The notes under the pieces: generated by a model
Database searches by the model: none
Told to the model about the DNA's origin: nothing
What the model saw: the letters and a program-made list of their open reading frames with translations, nothing else
Position numbers and translations under genes: made by a program
Shown: one piece after another, positions 6,109-13,571 of the stretch
Numbering within the stretch: position 1 is the stretch's first letter
How the letters are laid out: every line of letters begins with the position of its first letter
Origin: JBNJEM01 sp051745935
Lineage (GTDB): Bacteria; Planctomycetota; Planctomycetia; Pirellulales; Pirellulaceae
Direction of reading: 5' to 3'
Assembly (NCBI GenBank): GCA_051745935.1
Contig: JBNJEM010000131.1
Location: 1-14,005 of the forward strand
Length of the DNA stretch: 14,005 bases

Positions 6109-9100
6109 TCAAACCTGTTTCCGCATGCAACAGTTCTTGAACTTTTTACCGCTGTTACAGGGGCATGGATCGTTACGTCCCACGCGTTTACCGCGGTTTC
6201 GGATGGGATCCAAACGTTGGTCTCCCTTGCTCGACTCAATGACTTGCTGCTGCTGGCCGGCCATGTCAGTGGTACTGGCCACCTCGTCGTGACGCGCCGA
6301 GGTCTCCACCCACGTCGACCCGATGAAATCCTCGTCCAACTGTTCCATGCGAAACACCAGGTCGGTGGTTCGTTCGCCCATGGACACCCACATGTGGTCG
6401 AACATCTTCATGCCTTCCCGTTTGTATTCGACCTTTGGATCCATCTGGGCCCAGCCTTTAAGACCGACGGATGACCGCAGATGGTCCATGGCCAGCAAGT
6501 GGTCCTTCCAGCTGCTATCGATGAGGTTCAGGACCAGGTTACGTTCCATGCGTCGGATTTCGGGCCGGTAGCGATATTCGACGGCGCTGCAGAGCGTCTG
6601 TTCCAATTCATCACGATCCAGTTTCTTGATCTTTTCCGTTGGCAGATCACAGTTGAGCGTGTCATGCAGCCAGTGAGAGAGCGATTCCAGTTCGCCGTTT
6701 TCTCCGGCAACTTGTTCCAACGTTCCGACGCTCTCATTCGACTGGAACAACGACTGCACCTTGGCCTTGACCTCACCCAGTGTTTGTTCCGCCTGCTCCT
6801 GCGTCTCGCGGCTATGCGTCAGCAGCAACGCTCGAATCTCGTCTCGCTGCTTGTGCTTCAAGTCATCCACGCTCAGATCAACATTGAACCGGTGGCAGGC
6901 CCAGTGGGCAAGCGCCGTGCGATCAATGCGAGCGTGGCCCGATCCGGTGGCGAAACGATACAGGGCTGCCATGACCGGATACTCGGCTTCCTTCTCGTCG
7001 TATTTTTTCACGGCGAGTTCGAAAATATGCTTTTTGAGCGATTCACGCTCGAACTGGCGAATGTCCTCGATATCCAAAGTCATGCCGAATTTCGACTTCA
7101 CCCAGCCGATCGTCGTCCGGAGCGGGAAATCTTCATCCAGGATCGGGGCGCCTTCGGAGAGGTCGACGCGCGCGATGGCCTCCCGCGCCCTTTCAATAAT
7201 CAACTCCGCGACCTGGTCGCGCCCGACTTTTTTGAGGTCGCGATCTCGCAAGTTAAGCCCCCAGCGCGCGTTGGCCATTTTGGCCAGCGCTTCCCATTTC
7301 CATTCGCTGCTCTCTTCCTCCAGCGGCAGATTCTCCTCCACGGCGTCGAGCACTTGGGTTTCCGCCATTCGCTCCGCTTGTTCCTTGGCGTAGATCTCCG
7401 CCGAGGCGAAGTCCATGCCCCGGTAATCGCGGGGATCCAGGGTGGTGGAGAGGCGTTTGCCCGCCCAGTTCGTAAACGTTTCCACGCCGTAGTCTCGATC
7501 CAGGAACGAATCAATATAGGTGTCGATCTGCTCCCACACCATGTCGATAATCAAGTCACGGCAACTGATTCCATTGAGGATCTGCTGGCGGTATCGGTAA
7601 ACGCGTTTCCGCTGTTCATCCATGACTTCATCGTACTCCAGCAGGTTCTTGCGGATTTCAAAGTTCCGCTCCTCGACCTTCTTCTGAGCCCCTTCAATGC
7701 GGCGAGTGACCATGCGGCTTTCAATTCGCTCCCCCTCGCTCATCCCGAGTTTTTCGAGGATGCCCTTGACCCAGGGGCCGGCGAAAATCCGCATCAAATC
7801 GTCTTCCAGGGACAAGAAGAACCGGCTGCTACCGGGATCGCCCTGCCGCCCGCAACGACCTCGCAACTGCAAATCGATCCGACGGGCATCGTGCCGTTCG
7901 GTCCCGATCACGTGCAGTCCGCCGCACTGCTTCACGATCTCGCCGTCTTCCTTCATGCGCTCCGACCGCTCCACTTCAGCCATCACCGCGTCCCATTCCT
8001 CGCGAGGCACGTCCAGCCGGGTCTCGTATTTGTCTTGGAGCCGCGCCCAGGCCATGGTTTCCGGGTTGCCTCCGAGGACAATGTCGGTACCGCGCCCAGC
8101 CATGTTGGTGGCAATGGTGACCCGTCCCTTGCGACCCGCCTGAGCCACGATTTCCGCTTCCCGCTTATGATACTTCGCGTTCAACACCTCGTGCTCGATG
8201 CCGCGTTGCGTGAGCAGGTTCGCCAGCCTCTCGCTTTTCTCGATCGATACGGTCCCGACGAGTACCGGCCGCCCTTTCCGCTCAATGTTTTCGACCTTTT
8301 CACGGGAAACTTTCTTCTTCTGTTTGCTCCCTTGTGGCTTGAATGTGATCGTATCGGCGTCCTCCCCCACAATCTCGCCCCACTGCTCCTCGCCATCGTT
8401 CAGATACAGCACGTCCCAGCGGTTGAGTCGCTCGATTTCACTGGCAATCGCCCGGTATTTCTCCTGCTCCGAACGGTAAATCGCATCGGGGAATTCGTCG
8501 CGCCGCAGCGGCCGGTTCGTCGGGATCGCGATGACATCCAGCTTGTAAATCTTCCAAAACTCAGCCGCTTCAGTCATCGCGGTACCCGTCATGCCCGCGA
8601 TTTTGTCGTAGAGCTTGAAGTAGTTTTGTAGCGTGATCGTGGCCAGCGTCTGCGTCTCTTCCTTAACCTTCACCCCTTCTTTCGCTTCCACGGCCTGATG
8701 CAGCCCATCGCTCCATTGTCGCCCTTCCATCAGTCGGCCCGTGAACTCGTCAACGATCACGATACTGCCGTCCTTGATGACATAGTTCACGTCCCGCTTG
8801 TAAAGATGATGCGCCTTCAACGCGTTGTCCAGCAAATGCGGCCAATCCATGTTTCCGGCCGTGTAGAAACTCTCAACCCCCGCCAGCTGCTCCGCGGCAC
8901 GAATCCCTTCGTCCGTCATGTTCGCGCTGTGGTCTTTCTCGTTGACCTCGAAATGAACGTCCCGTTTCAGTTGCCGCGCAATGCGATCGGCCTCGGTATA
9001 CTTGCGCACGTTTTCAAAAGCGGGCCCTGAAATAATCAGTGGCGTTCGCGCTTCATCGATGAGGATGTTGTCGACTTCGTCAACAATGGCGTAATGAAGT

Positions 9101-9792
9101 GGCCCCTGCGATTGCTGCCGAGACTTCGGAAAGTTGTCGTCCCCGCGGGCAGCCGGGCGCATGTTGTCGCGCAGGTAGTCGAACCCAAATTCATTGTTGG
9201 TCCCGTAGGTGATGTCGCAATCGTAGGCTTTCTGGCGGTCCGCCACGTTCATGTCGCTCTGAATCGCGCCGACCGTCAATCCCAAACCATAATACACCGG
9301 CGCCATCCACTCCATGTCGCGTCGAGCGAGATAATCGTTGACCGTGACGATGTGGACCCCTTTGCCTTCCAAGGCGTTCAGATACGCGGCGAGGGTGGCG
9401 ACAAGCGTTTTCCCCTCGCCCGTTACCATCTCGGCAATCGCCCCACTGTGCAAAACCATGCCACCAATCAACTGCACATCGTAGTGACGCATGCCCAAGA
9501 AACGACGTCCCGCCTCGCGACACGCTCCAAAGGCCTCGATGAGAATGTCATCCAGCGTCTCGCCCGCCGCCAAGCGCTCCCGAAACCTCGTCGTCTGCGC
9601 CTTGAGCTCGTCATCCGACATCGCCCGATACTGCGGCTCCAAGTTGTTAATCGCTTCCACCTTGGATTGCAGCTTCTTGATGTAGCGGGCGTTCGACGAG
9701 CCGAAGATCGAGGTGATCACCCGCTCAAAACGCCGCGTTAAGCCGCTGAAAAACAGCTCGATCAGTTCCCAGATACGTTCCAGTGTTTCCAT
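6109..9792 (-). CDS. secA: preprotein translocase ATPase SecA, unusually long
   Basis: The ATPase motor that pushes unfolded preproteins through SecYEG at the inner membrane. Of the 1227 residues, the motor is canonical: GEGKT Walker A (125-129), DEVD (238-241) with LIDEART (244-250), MTGTA (401-405), NMAGRGTDI (563-571), and a GRCGRQGDPGSSRFF segment (645-659). The C-terminus ends in a SEC-C zinc motif (C1210, C1212, C1221, C1222), with Cys where many SecA have His last. Typical SecA is 800-950 residues. The excess is an insertion of about 50 residues (about 457-506) before the RPVLVGTVSIEKSE segment, plus an expanded C-terminal half holding about four versions of a helical module (835-1077). 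The end of the HSD (SSWKDHLLAMDHLR, 1093-1106) is intact. The start ATG at 9790-9792 has only a weak GAG upstream. The gene is divergent from the MBL gene and may be co-transcribed with waaA. Confidence 0.98.
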   Translation of the reverse strand: METLERIWELIELFFSGLTRRFERVITSIFGSSNARYIKKLQSKVEAINNLEPQYRAMSDDELKAQTTRFRERLAAGETLDDILIEAFGACREAGRRFLGMRHYDVQLIGGMVLHSGAIAEMVTGEGKTLVATLAAYLNALEGKGVHIVTVNDYLARRDMEWMAPVYYGLGLTVGAIQSDMNVADRQKAYDCDITYGTNNEFGFDYLRDNMRPAARGDDNFPKSRQQSQGPLHYAIVDEVDNILIDEARTPLIISGPAFENVRKYTEADRIARQLKRDVHFEVNEKDHSANMTDEGIRAAEQLAGVESFYTAGNMDWPHLLDNALKAHHLYKRDVNYVIKDGSIVIVDEFTGRLMEGRQWSDGLHQAVEAKEGVKVKEETQTLATITLQNYFKLYDKIAGMTGTAMTEAAEFWKIYKLDVIAIPTNRPLRRDEFPDAIYRSEQEKYRAIASEIERLNRWDVLYLNDGEEQWGEIVGEDADTITFKPQGSKQKKKVSREKVENIERKGRPVLVGTVSIEKSERLANLLTQRGIEHEVLNAKYHKREAEIVAQAGRKGRVTIATNMAGRGTDIVLGGNPETMAWARLQDKYETRLDVPREEWDAVMAEVERSERMKEDGEIVKQCGGLHVIGTERHDARRIDLQLRGRCGRQGDPGSSRFFLSLEDDLMRIFAGPWVKGILEKLGMSEGERIESRMVTRRIEGAQKKVEERNFEIRKNLLEYDEVMDEQRKRVYRYRQQILNGISCRDLIIDMVWEQIDTYIDSFLDRDYGVETFTNWAGKRLSTTLDPRDYRGMDFASAEIYAKEQAERMAETQVLDAVEENLPLEEESSEWKWEALAKMANARWGLNLRDRDLKKVGRDQVAELIIERAREAIARVDLSEGAPILDEDFPLRTTIGWVKSKFGMTLDIEDIRQFERESLKKHIFELAVKKYDEKEAEYPVMAALYRFATGSGHARIDRTALAHWACHRFNVDLSVDDLKHKQRDEIRALLLTHSRETQEQAEQTLGEVKAKVQSLFQSNESVGTLEQVAGENGELESLSHWLHDTLNCDLPTEKIKKLDRDELEQTLCSAVEYRYRPEIRRMERNLVLNLIDSSWKDHLLAMDHLRSSVGLKGWAQMDPKVEYKREGMKMFDHMWVSMGERTTDLVFRMEQLDEDFIGSTWVETSARHDEVASTTDMAGQQQQVIESSKGDQRLDPIRNRGKRVGRNDPCPCNSGKKFKNCCMRKQV

Positions 9793-9831
9793 GATTCTCG
9801 ACCCGCCACGTTCGTAATCGCGGCAGTAAAT

Positions 9832-9860
9832 AAAATAGGACCCGGGATTGGAAAAGTCAC
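9832..9860 (-). promoter_or_regulatory. candidate secA promoter
   Basis: On the minus strand, GTGACT (4 of 6 against TTGACA) at 9855-9860 and TATTTT (4 of 6 against TATAAT) at 9832-9837, with a 17-bp spacer. This would start transcription about 33 nt before the secA ATG. Planctomycete promoter rules are poorly defined, so this is tentative. Confidence 0.35.
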
Positions 9861-10043
9861 GCCTCTAACCGGCCATGCCCCCACGCCTCCGCCAAAAAGA
9901 CGCACGCCGCTGGCAGCAAAACACTCACCCCCACGCCAGCCGGTCCGCTCCCCCTGGATCACTTTGGTTTGGCTTAGAAAAAATCCGTTAGCTCGTCACA
10001 CACTTCACAAAATCACAAACGACACACTTATGGTCAAGCACCT

Positions 10044-10071
10044 GGGGTACAAACCGCCGGCATGGTACCCC
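10044..10071. repeat. inverted repeat GGGGTAC / GTACCCC
   Basis: Perfect 7-bp arms at 10044-10050 and 10065-10071 around a 14-nt loop, about 250 bp upstream of secA. There is no T tract, so it reads more like an operator or an RNA stem than an intrinsic terminator. Confidence 0.5.
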
Positions 10072-10227
10072 TCGTTTGAAGCCGCGACACAGCACGAGTT
10101 GCGCTAACGTATTCCATCACCATAATTTAGAGCGATTGCCTGGGGTGGTCAACTGCGGGTTCTCCAAAGAGCAAATCCGCACCCGCCGTCCGTGCGCCAA
10201 CGGCGAACGGCCAATCTCGCTCAGAGC

Positions 10228-10251
10228 ACCGGATCCCGGCCTGAATCCGGT
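10228..10251. repeat. inverted repeat ACCGGAT / ATCCGGT
   Basis: Perfect 7-bp arms at 10228-10234 and 10245-10251 with a 10-nt loop. On the plus strand a TTCTTTT run follows at 10259-10265, so it resembles a weak intrinsic terminator or an RNA stem, although no plus-strand gene lies upstream. Confidence 0.4.
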
Positions 10252-10329
10252 TGGGGCCTTCTTTTAACACTCCGTGACAAAACCGCAGCTTCCACTCGTT
10301 GTACAAGACCACTTCAATACTTTCCCGCC

Positions 10330-10350
10330 GGCCCCATGCCGGTGGGGGCC
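10330..10350. repeat. inverted repeat GGCCCC / GGGGCC
   Basis: 6-bp arms at 10330-10335 and 10345-10350 around a 9-nt loop, followed by AATGTTTGTT on the plus strand. It is another GC-rich stem in the secA/MBL gap; terminator or RNA structure is possible. Confidence 0.35.
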
Positions 10351-10415
10351 AATGTTTGTTATCGTAACGCTTTGTGTTCATCAGTGCGCCCAAATTGGCG
10401 CGGCCGAACTAGCCT

Positions 10416-10447
10416 GCGTCTCTCTTGCCCCGCGTCTCTCTTGCCCC
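10416..10447 (+). repeat. 16-bp perfect tandem duplication
   Basis: GCGTCTCTCTTGCCCC occurs twice head to tail (10416-10431 and 10432-10447), and the next 3 bp (GCG) also match. It looks like a replication-slippage or short tandem duplication in non-coding DNA. A role in MBL gene expression is possible but unsupported. Confidence 0.85.
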
Positions 10448-10695
10448 GCGGCGGTACAAGGGGCCCATATTGGTCGGACTTTCGGGTTTTGCTAATATCT
10501 CCCATTATAGGGGGCAGTGAGCCGAAAGGAGACTGAAACGGGCAGGCTTGAGAACCACCGCCGCCCGCTGAACGTTCGAAACCGCTCGGGCACGTCCGCC
10601 AAGCTCGCCCGGCCCGTGAGGGGAAGACAATTCGCCCTTTGTACGGCCTTTTGGTCGAGCCGGGGCGGGGTCTGGTGACTTGAGGGAAGCTGCTA

Positions 10696-11514
10696 GTGGT
10701 AGTGGGACCAGAGAGCCGAGACATTCGAGGACGCTTTATCCTCTTGGGCACCGGAACATCCGTGGGTGTTCCAACGATTGGGTGTGGCTGCTCGGTGTGT
10801 CGTGGCGGAAAGCCGCGGAACCAGCGGACGCGAAGCGCGGCCATCGCGGGATTGCCTGGGGGGAATCTCCTCATTGACACGCCCCCCGATTTGCGCACCC
10901 AATTGCTCCGCGAGGGGGTCGGGCTGGTTCACGCCGTGTTGTACACCCACGCCCATGCCGACCATCTGTTCGGGCTAGATGACCTCCGCTTATTCCCTCT
11001 CTCGCTTGGGTACCCGCTGCCCCTTTACGCCGAACCGGACGTGGAACGAGTGATCCGCGAGTCATTTCGGTACGTCTTTGAGAATCTGACGGTGGAGACG
11101 CACGTGGGATCGAGGCCCCAACTGGCGTTGCATTCGATTGGCGAATCGCCGTTCGCGGTGCTCGGCACGCGGATCATACCCATTCGCCTCCAGCATGGCC
11201 CCCATTTCAGGGTGTTGGGGTTTCGCATTGGCGACTTGGCCTACTGTACGGACACGAATGGGATTTCGGAATCTGGTTGGGCCCGCTTGCAGGGACTCGA
11301 TACCTTGGTGCTTGACGCGCTGCGGAATCGGCCCCATGCGACACACTTTGGCCTGGAAGAGGCCATCGCCGTGGCTCAGCAGCTGAAGCCGCGCCGGGTT
11401 ATCTTCACGCACATGTCCCACGAGTTCGATTACGACACGGTCAATGCTCGGCTGCCTCGCGGCATGGAGTTGGGCTATGACGGCATGCAACTGCCGCTTC
11501 CCATGCCAGGGTAG
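10696..11514 (+). CDS. PhnP-like metallo-beta-lactamase-fold hydrolase
   Basis: 272 residues. The binuclear-metal motif THAHADH (84-90; H85, H87, D89, H90) opens the active site. Later ligands are supplied by an YCTDTNG segment and a FTHMSHEFDY segment. C30, C32 and C35 form the Cys-x-Cys-x2-Cys cluster, followed by an NQRTRSA stretch (42-48), as in PhnP (a cyclic phosphodiesterase of the C-P lyase pathway) and its uncharacterised relatives. No phosphonate genes are nearby, so I call the family but not the substrate; a general phosphodiesterase or nucleotide-processing role is equally possible. The GTG at 10696 is chosen because GAGGGA (10682-10687) lies 8 nt upstream; the GTG at 10702 is an alternative. 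It is divergent from secA and convergent with the glycosyltransferase gene. Confidence 0.88.
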   Translation: MVVGPESRDIRGRFILLGTGTSVGVPTIGCGCSVCRGGKPRNQRTRSAAIAGLPGGNLLIDTPPDLRTQLLREGVGLVHAVLYTHAHADHLFGLDDLRLFPLSLGYPLPLYAEPDVERVIRESFRYVFENLTVETHVGSRPQLALHSIGESPFAVLGTRIIPIRLQHGPHFRVLGFRIGDLAYCTDTNGISESGWARLQGLDTLVLDALRNRPHATHFGLEEAIAVAQQLKPRRVIFTHMSHEFDYDTVNARLPRGMELGYDGMQLPLPMPG

Positions 11515-11534
11515 GCACACCGTCGCATTCTCAC

Positions 11535-11578
11535 CGGGACAAGTCCCGCTGGGGCAAGCCGAACGTGCGAGCGAGCAC
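11535..11578 (+). terminator. two hairpins after the MBL gene, possible termination region
   Basis: CGGGA-CAAG-TCCCG (11535-11548) and GTGC-GAGCGA-GCAC (11565-11578) lie 20-65 bp after the stop codon, between convergent genes. Neither has a following T tract, so intrinsic termination is uncertain. Confidence 0.25.
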
Positions 11579-11583
11579 ATTGA

Positions 11584-11706
11584 AACGGCCCTCTCGCTGA
11601 ACTGGGGCTGCGACAACATTTGGCCGAGTACTACGCCAGTGTCACCGCACGCCTACCCCGTTCCGATGCCATCAACGCCATCCAAAAACGATTGGAACGA
11701 AATTGA
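11584..11706 (+). pseudogene. possible remnant of the 3' end of an unidentified gene
   Basis: In one plus-strand frame this stretch reads as a protein-like C-terminus rich in helix formers, with LRQHLAEYYASVTARL and then AINAIQKRLERN before a TGA at 11704-11706. There is no start codon. The upstream continuation (SEHIETALSL) lies in another frame, which would fit one frameshift. I do not recognise a family and chance is a real possibility; it could also be ordinary intergenic DNA between the two convergent genes. Confidence 0.2.
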
Positions 11707-11741
11707 CAGGCACAACTCAGCCGCACAGGCGCTAGATTTGC

Positions 11742-12899
11742 TTACGCGGAAACTTCTGCCTTCTCCACCTTGAGTATCGCCCGATAGACATCCGCTACGC
11801 GTTCGGCCATGCGACAGTCCGAGAAGTGTTCGGCGTGGCGTTGGTGGGCGTTTCGCCGCAGCGTCCCCAAAGTCTTTGGGCATTCAATTGCTGTTCGGAC
11901 GGCGCGCGCTAGATCCCGAGCATTTCCCGGGTCGGCAAGCAGCCCATCAACGCCGTCACGAATGGCTTCGGGGATGCCCTCCACGCGGGTCGCGACCACC
12001 GGAACGCCCGCCGCCATCGCTTCCAACACGACCATCGGCAACCCCTCACCATAGAGACTCGGCAGGACGAACAAGTCCACCCGTTCAAGTTGGCTGTGGA
12101 CATCGCGCGTAAACCCGACCCAATCGATCAAGTGAGACACGCCGAGCTGTCGAGTCAAACCATCAATGTCCCGTTCATACTCTGGCGTTTCGAACCCACC
12201 CACCGCTCTCAAACGAACGGGCATGTCTTGGTGTCGCAATTGAGCCAGGGCGTGCAGCAGTGTTTCCAGCCCTTTGCGAGGACGAAACAAGGCGACTGTA
12301 CCGATTGTCCAGGGACTTCGCCGTTCTGGCCGTTCGCCGAGTGGCCCGCGGCTCGGCACGCCGTTCGGTATGGTCGTAATTAGGTTTGGCTGGACTCCCT
12401 CTGCTTCCATGTGCGCCGCTAGACTGCGCGAAACCGTAATCAAATGGCTAACACCGGCCAAACTGAACCGCTCCGTGGTGTTGTTGATCCAATTGTTCAA
12501 CGGGCGATTCGAATCGCGCGCGGTCGGACTGTGAACGTGATAGACCACCGGGATGCGTGCCATCATCGCAGCAAGCCGAGCAACGAGCAGGGACCGAGGC
12601 GTGTGAGCATGCAACAGAACTGCATTGGTATTTTTCACAATGCGTGCCAACGCCAACGCCGGACGGAGGTCAACTCGAGCCCGCATCGGCAAGTCGTATA
12701 ATCGGCACTCTCGCGCCTCGCGCATCGCGGCAAACTCGCCCGGCTTGACGCAAGCAAAACTCACCTCGAATCCAAATGTCGGCAACTGCAGCCCGAGCAG
12801 ATCTTGAACGCGTTCCGCACCCGCATAGTGTTGTCCATTAATCACATGCAACACGCGATGCGGAGTGTCAGCATTGGAGTAAGCCGGGTATCGATTCAT
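11742..12899 (-). CDS. family-4 glycosyltransferase (GT-B fold)
   Basis: 385 residues with the two-Rossmann GT-B layout. The N-terminal acceptor domain starts HRVLHVINGQHYAGAERV (14-31), with the usual glycine-rich loop, and contains HAHTPRS (97-103) and YHVHSP (120-125). The C-terminal donor domain has a TIGTVALFRPRKGLETLL segment (198-215) and PSLYGEGLPMVVLEAMAAG (280-298). That carries the E-x7-E motif (E285, E293) typical of retaining GT4 enzymes that use nucleotide-diphospho-sugars. No signal peptide is seen; it probably acts at the inner face of the membrane on a polysaccharide or lipid-linked sugar. Donor and acceptor cannot be deduced and no other surface-glycan genes are adjacent. 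The ATG at 12897-12899 lacks a clear Shine-Dalgarno. It is convergent with the MBL gene. Confidence 0.92.
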   Translation of the reverse strand: MNRYPAYSNADTPHRVLHVINGQHYAGAERVQDLLGLQLPTFGFEVSFACVKPGEFAAMREARECRLYDLPMRARVDLRPALALARIVKNTNAVLLHAHTPRSLLVARLAAMMARIPVVYHVHSPTARDSNRPLNNWINNTTERFSLAGVSHLITVSRSLAAHMEAEGVQPNLITTIPNGVPSRGPLGERPERRSPWTIGTVALFRPRKGLETLLHALAQLRHQDMPVRLRAVGGFETPEYERDIDGLTRQLGVSHLIDWVGFTRDVHSQLERVDLFVLPSLYGEGLPMVVLEAMAAGVPVVATRVEGIPEAIRDGVDGLLADPGNARDLARAVRTAIECPKTLGTLRRNAHQRHAEHFSDCRMAERVADVYRAILKVEKAEVSA

Positions 12900-13080
12900 C
12901 GGTGGGATTCAGTTATGCGGGATTTGTGGCTGGTAGCATGGTCTGTCGCCGGCGAATACCTTGGGCATCAAATGGCTCAATCAGTGTCCCATTTTGAGTG
13001 CAACGGACTTCTCGGTGCATGGCCTGGTTCTGCCGACGGACCGGGAAGTCGGCGTCAGTACCGCGGAACAACTCGCATAA

Positions 13081-13098
13081 TGCAGCGCAACCGCTGCA
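13081..13098. repeat. perfect hairpin TGCAGCG-CAAC-CGCTGCA
   Basis: 7-bp arms with a 4-nt loop, followed on the plus strand by CAAAAAGGGGG. There is no T tract in either direction, so it is probably not a simple intrinsic terminator. Confidence 0.5.
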
Positions 13099-13134
13099 CA
13101 AAAAGGGGGCCCGGAAGTGGATTTTTATCCGTTT

Positions 13135-13143
13135 TGGTACAAT
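13135..13143 (+). promoter_or_regulatory. extended -10-like element TGGTACAAT
   Basis: TACAAT matches 5 of 6 bases of the sigma-70 -10 consensus and is preceded by a TGn extension. No good -35 is visible. It could start a transcript with a leader of about 190 nt into the antitoxin gene, or a small RNA. Confidence 0.3.
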
Positions 13144-13290
13144 GCGAGGGTAATTGACGGACCGATGCCTGGGAAAATCTACCTCATGATGTCGATTGGC
13201 ACCAGGTTATGATTCACCGAAGGTGTGCCTGTTCGGTCTTGTTTGCACGGGCAACGAAACCACACCGCCAGCTCGACAGACAGCCGTGAC

Positions 13291-13315
13291 GATGCATATT
13301 GGTGGTGTATGCATC
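13291..13315 (+). promoter_or_regulatory. operator-like palindrome upstream of vapB
   Basis: Perfect 8-bp arms GATGCATA (13291-13298) and TATGCATC (13308-13315) around a 9-bp centre, ending 20 bp before the antitoxin ATG. Ribbon-helix-helix antitoxins usually bind such inverted repeats over their own promoter, so this is the natural candidate for the autoregulatory site. The right arm could also overlap a -10 element. Confidence 0.6.
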
Positions 13316-13335
13316 TCAATTCAGGAACGGCGTCC

Positions 13336-13569
13336 ATGGTACGAACGCAGGTATACTTGACGGAGCGTCAACGTGAGGAATTGGCTGCCTTGGCGAAATC
13401 CGTCGGCAAGAAACAGAGCGAACTCATTCGAGACGCGATCGAGCGTCTTATCGATCAGACGAGCGAGACTCGCAGGACATCGGTGTTACCTCAGGCTGCT
13501 GGGATATGGAAAGATCGCAAGGATCTTCCGGATTTCAGCGCAGTTCGTTCCCGATGGGATAGGGACTGA
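13336..13569 (+). CDS. vapB: VapB-like ribbon-helix-helix antitoxin
   Basis: 77 residues. The N-terminal half is a ribbon-helix-helix DNA-binding domain: a VRTQVYLT strand (2-9), then two helices including KKQSELIRDAIERLI (25-39). The C-terminal segment GIWKDRKDLPDF (55-66) is the toxin-wrapping type common in RHH antitoxins paired with PIN toxins. I chose the ATG at 13336-13338 because AGGA at 13323-13326 is 9 nt upstream and the strand must begin just after the Met; the frame is open 111 bp further upstream but reads as non-coding and would cover the palindrome. The toxin ATG follows the stop by 2 nt. The gene appears intact although its toxin is broken. Confidence 0.85.
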   Translation: MVRTQVYLTERQREELAALAKSVGKKQSELIRDAIERLIDQTSETRRTSVLPQAAGIWKDRKDLPDFSAVRSRWDRD

Positions 13570-13571
13570 CC

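Larger units (their letters stand above)
9861..10695. other. long gene-free divergent intergenic region between secA and the MBL hydrolase gene
   Basis: About 900 bp separate the two start codons. No frame here reads like a protein, although open frames of 63-114 codons exist by chance. The region does hold a direct repeat ACACACTT (9998-10005 and 10022-10029, 24-bp period), several inverted repeats and a 16-bp tandem duplication, listed separately. A strong AAAGGAG near 10524-10530 has no start codon at a suitable distance. No known structural RNA was recognised by eye. Confidence 0.6.
12900..13290. other. gene-free gap between the glycosyltransferase and the toxin-antitoxin locus
   Basis: No supported gene. 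One plus-strand frame reads through with a single internal stop for about 80 codons, but it has no recognisable domain. The gap contains a perfect hairpin (13081-13098) and an extended -10-like element (13135-13143), listed separately, and must hold the glycosyltransferase promoter. Confidence 0.5.

Noticed and set aside
4578..6140. 520-codon open frame on the plus strand opposite waaA
   Set aside because: It is fully antisense to a convincing Kdo transferase and its composition is not protein-like.
5949..6239. 97-codon N-terminal extension of waaA
   Set aside because: It would overlap secA, its sequence is not like the family, and a good AAGGA precedes the ATG at 5948.
6481..8631. 716-codon open frame on the plus strand opposite secA
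   Set aside because: It is antisense to a certain gene, has no recognisable domain, and long antisense frames are expected from the codon usage of GC-rich genes.
10560..10585. tRNA-like T-loop sequence near GAACGTTCGAAAC
   Set aside because: No acceptor stem, anticodon arm or D arm could be built around it; the short palindrome TTCGAA explains the resemblance.
10359..10898. 179-codon minus-strand frame in the secA/MBL gap
   Set aside because: It overlaps the start of the MBL gene antisense, is proline/arginine-rich and low in typical protein composition, with no ribosome site.
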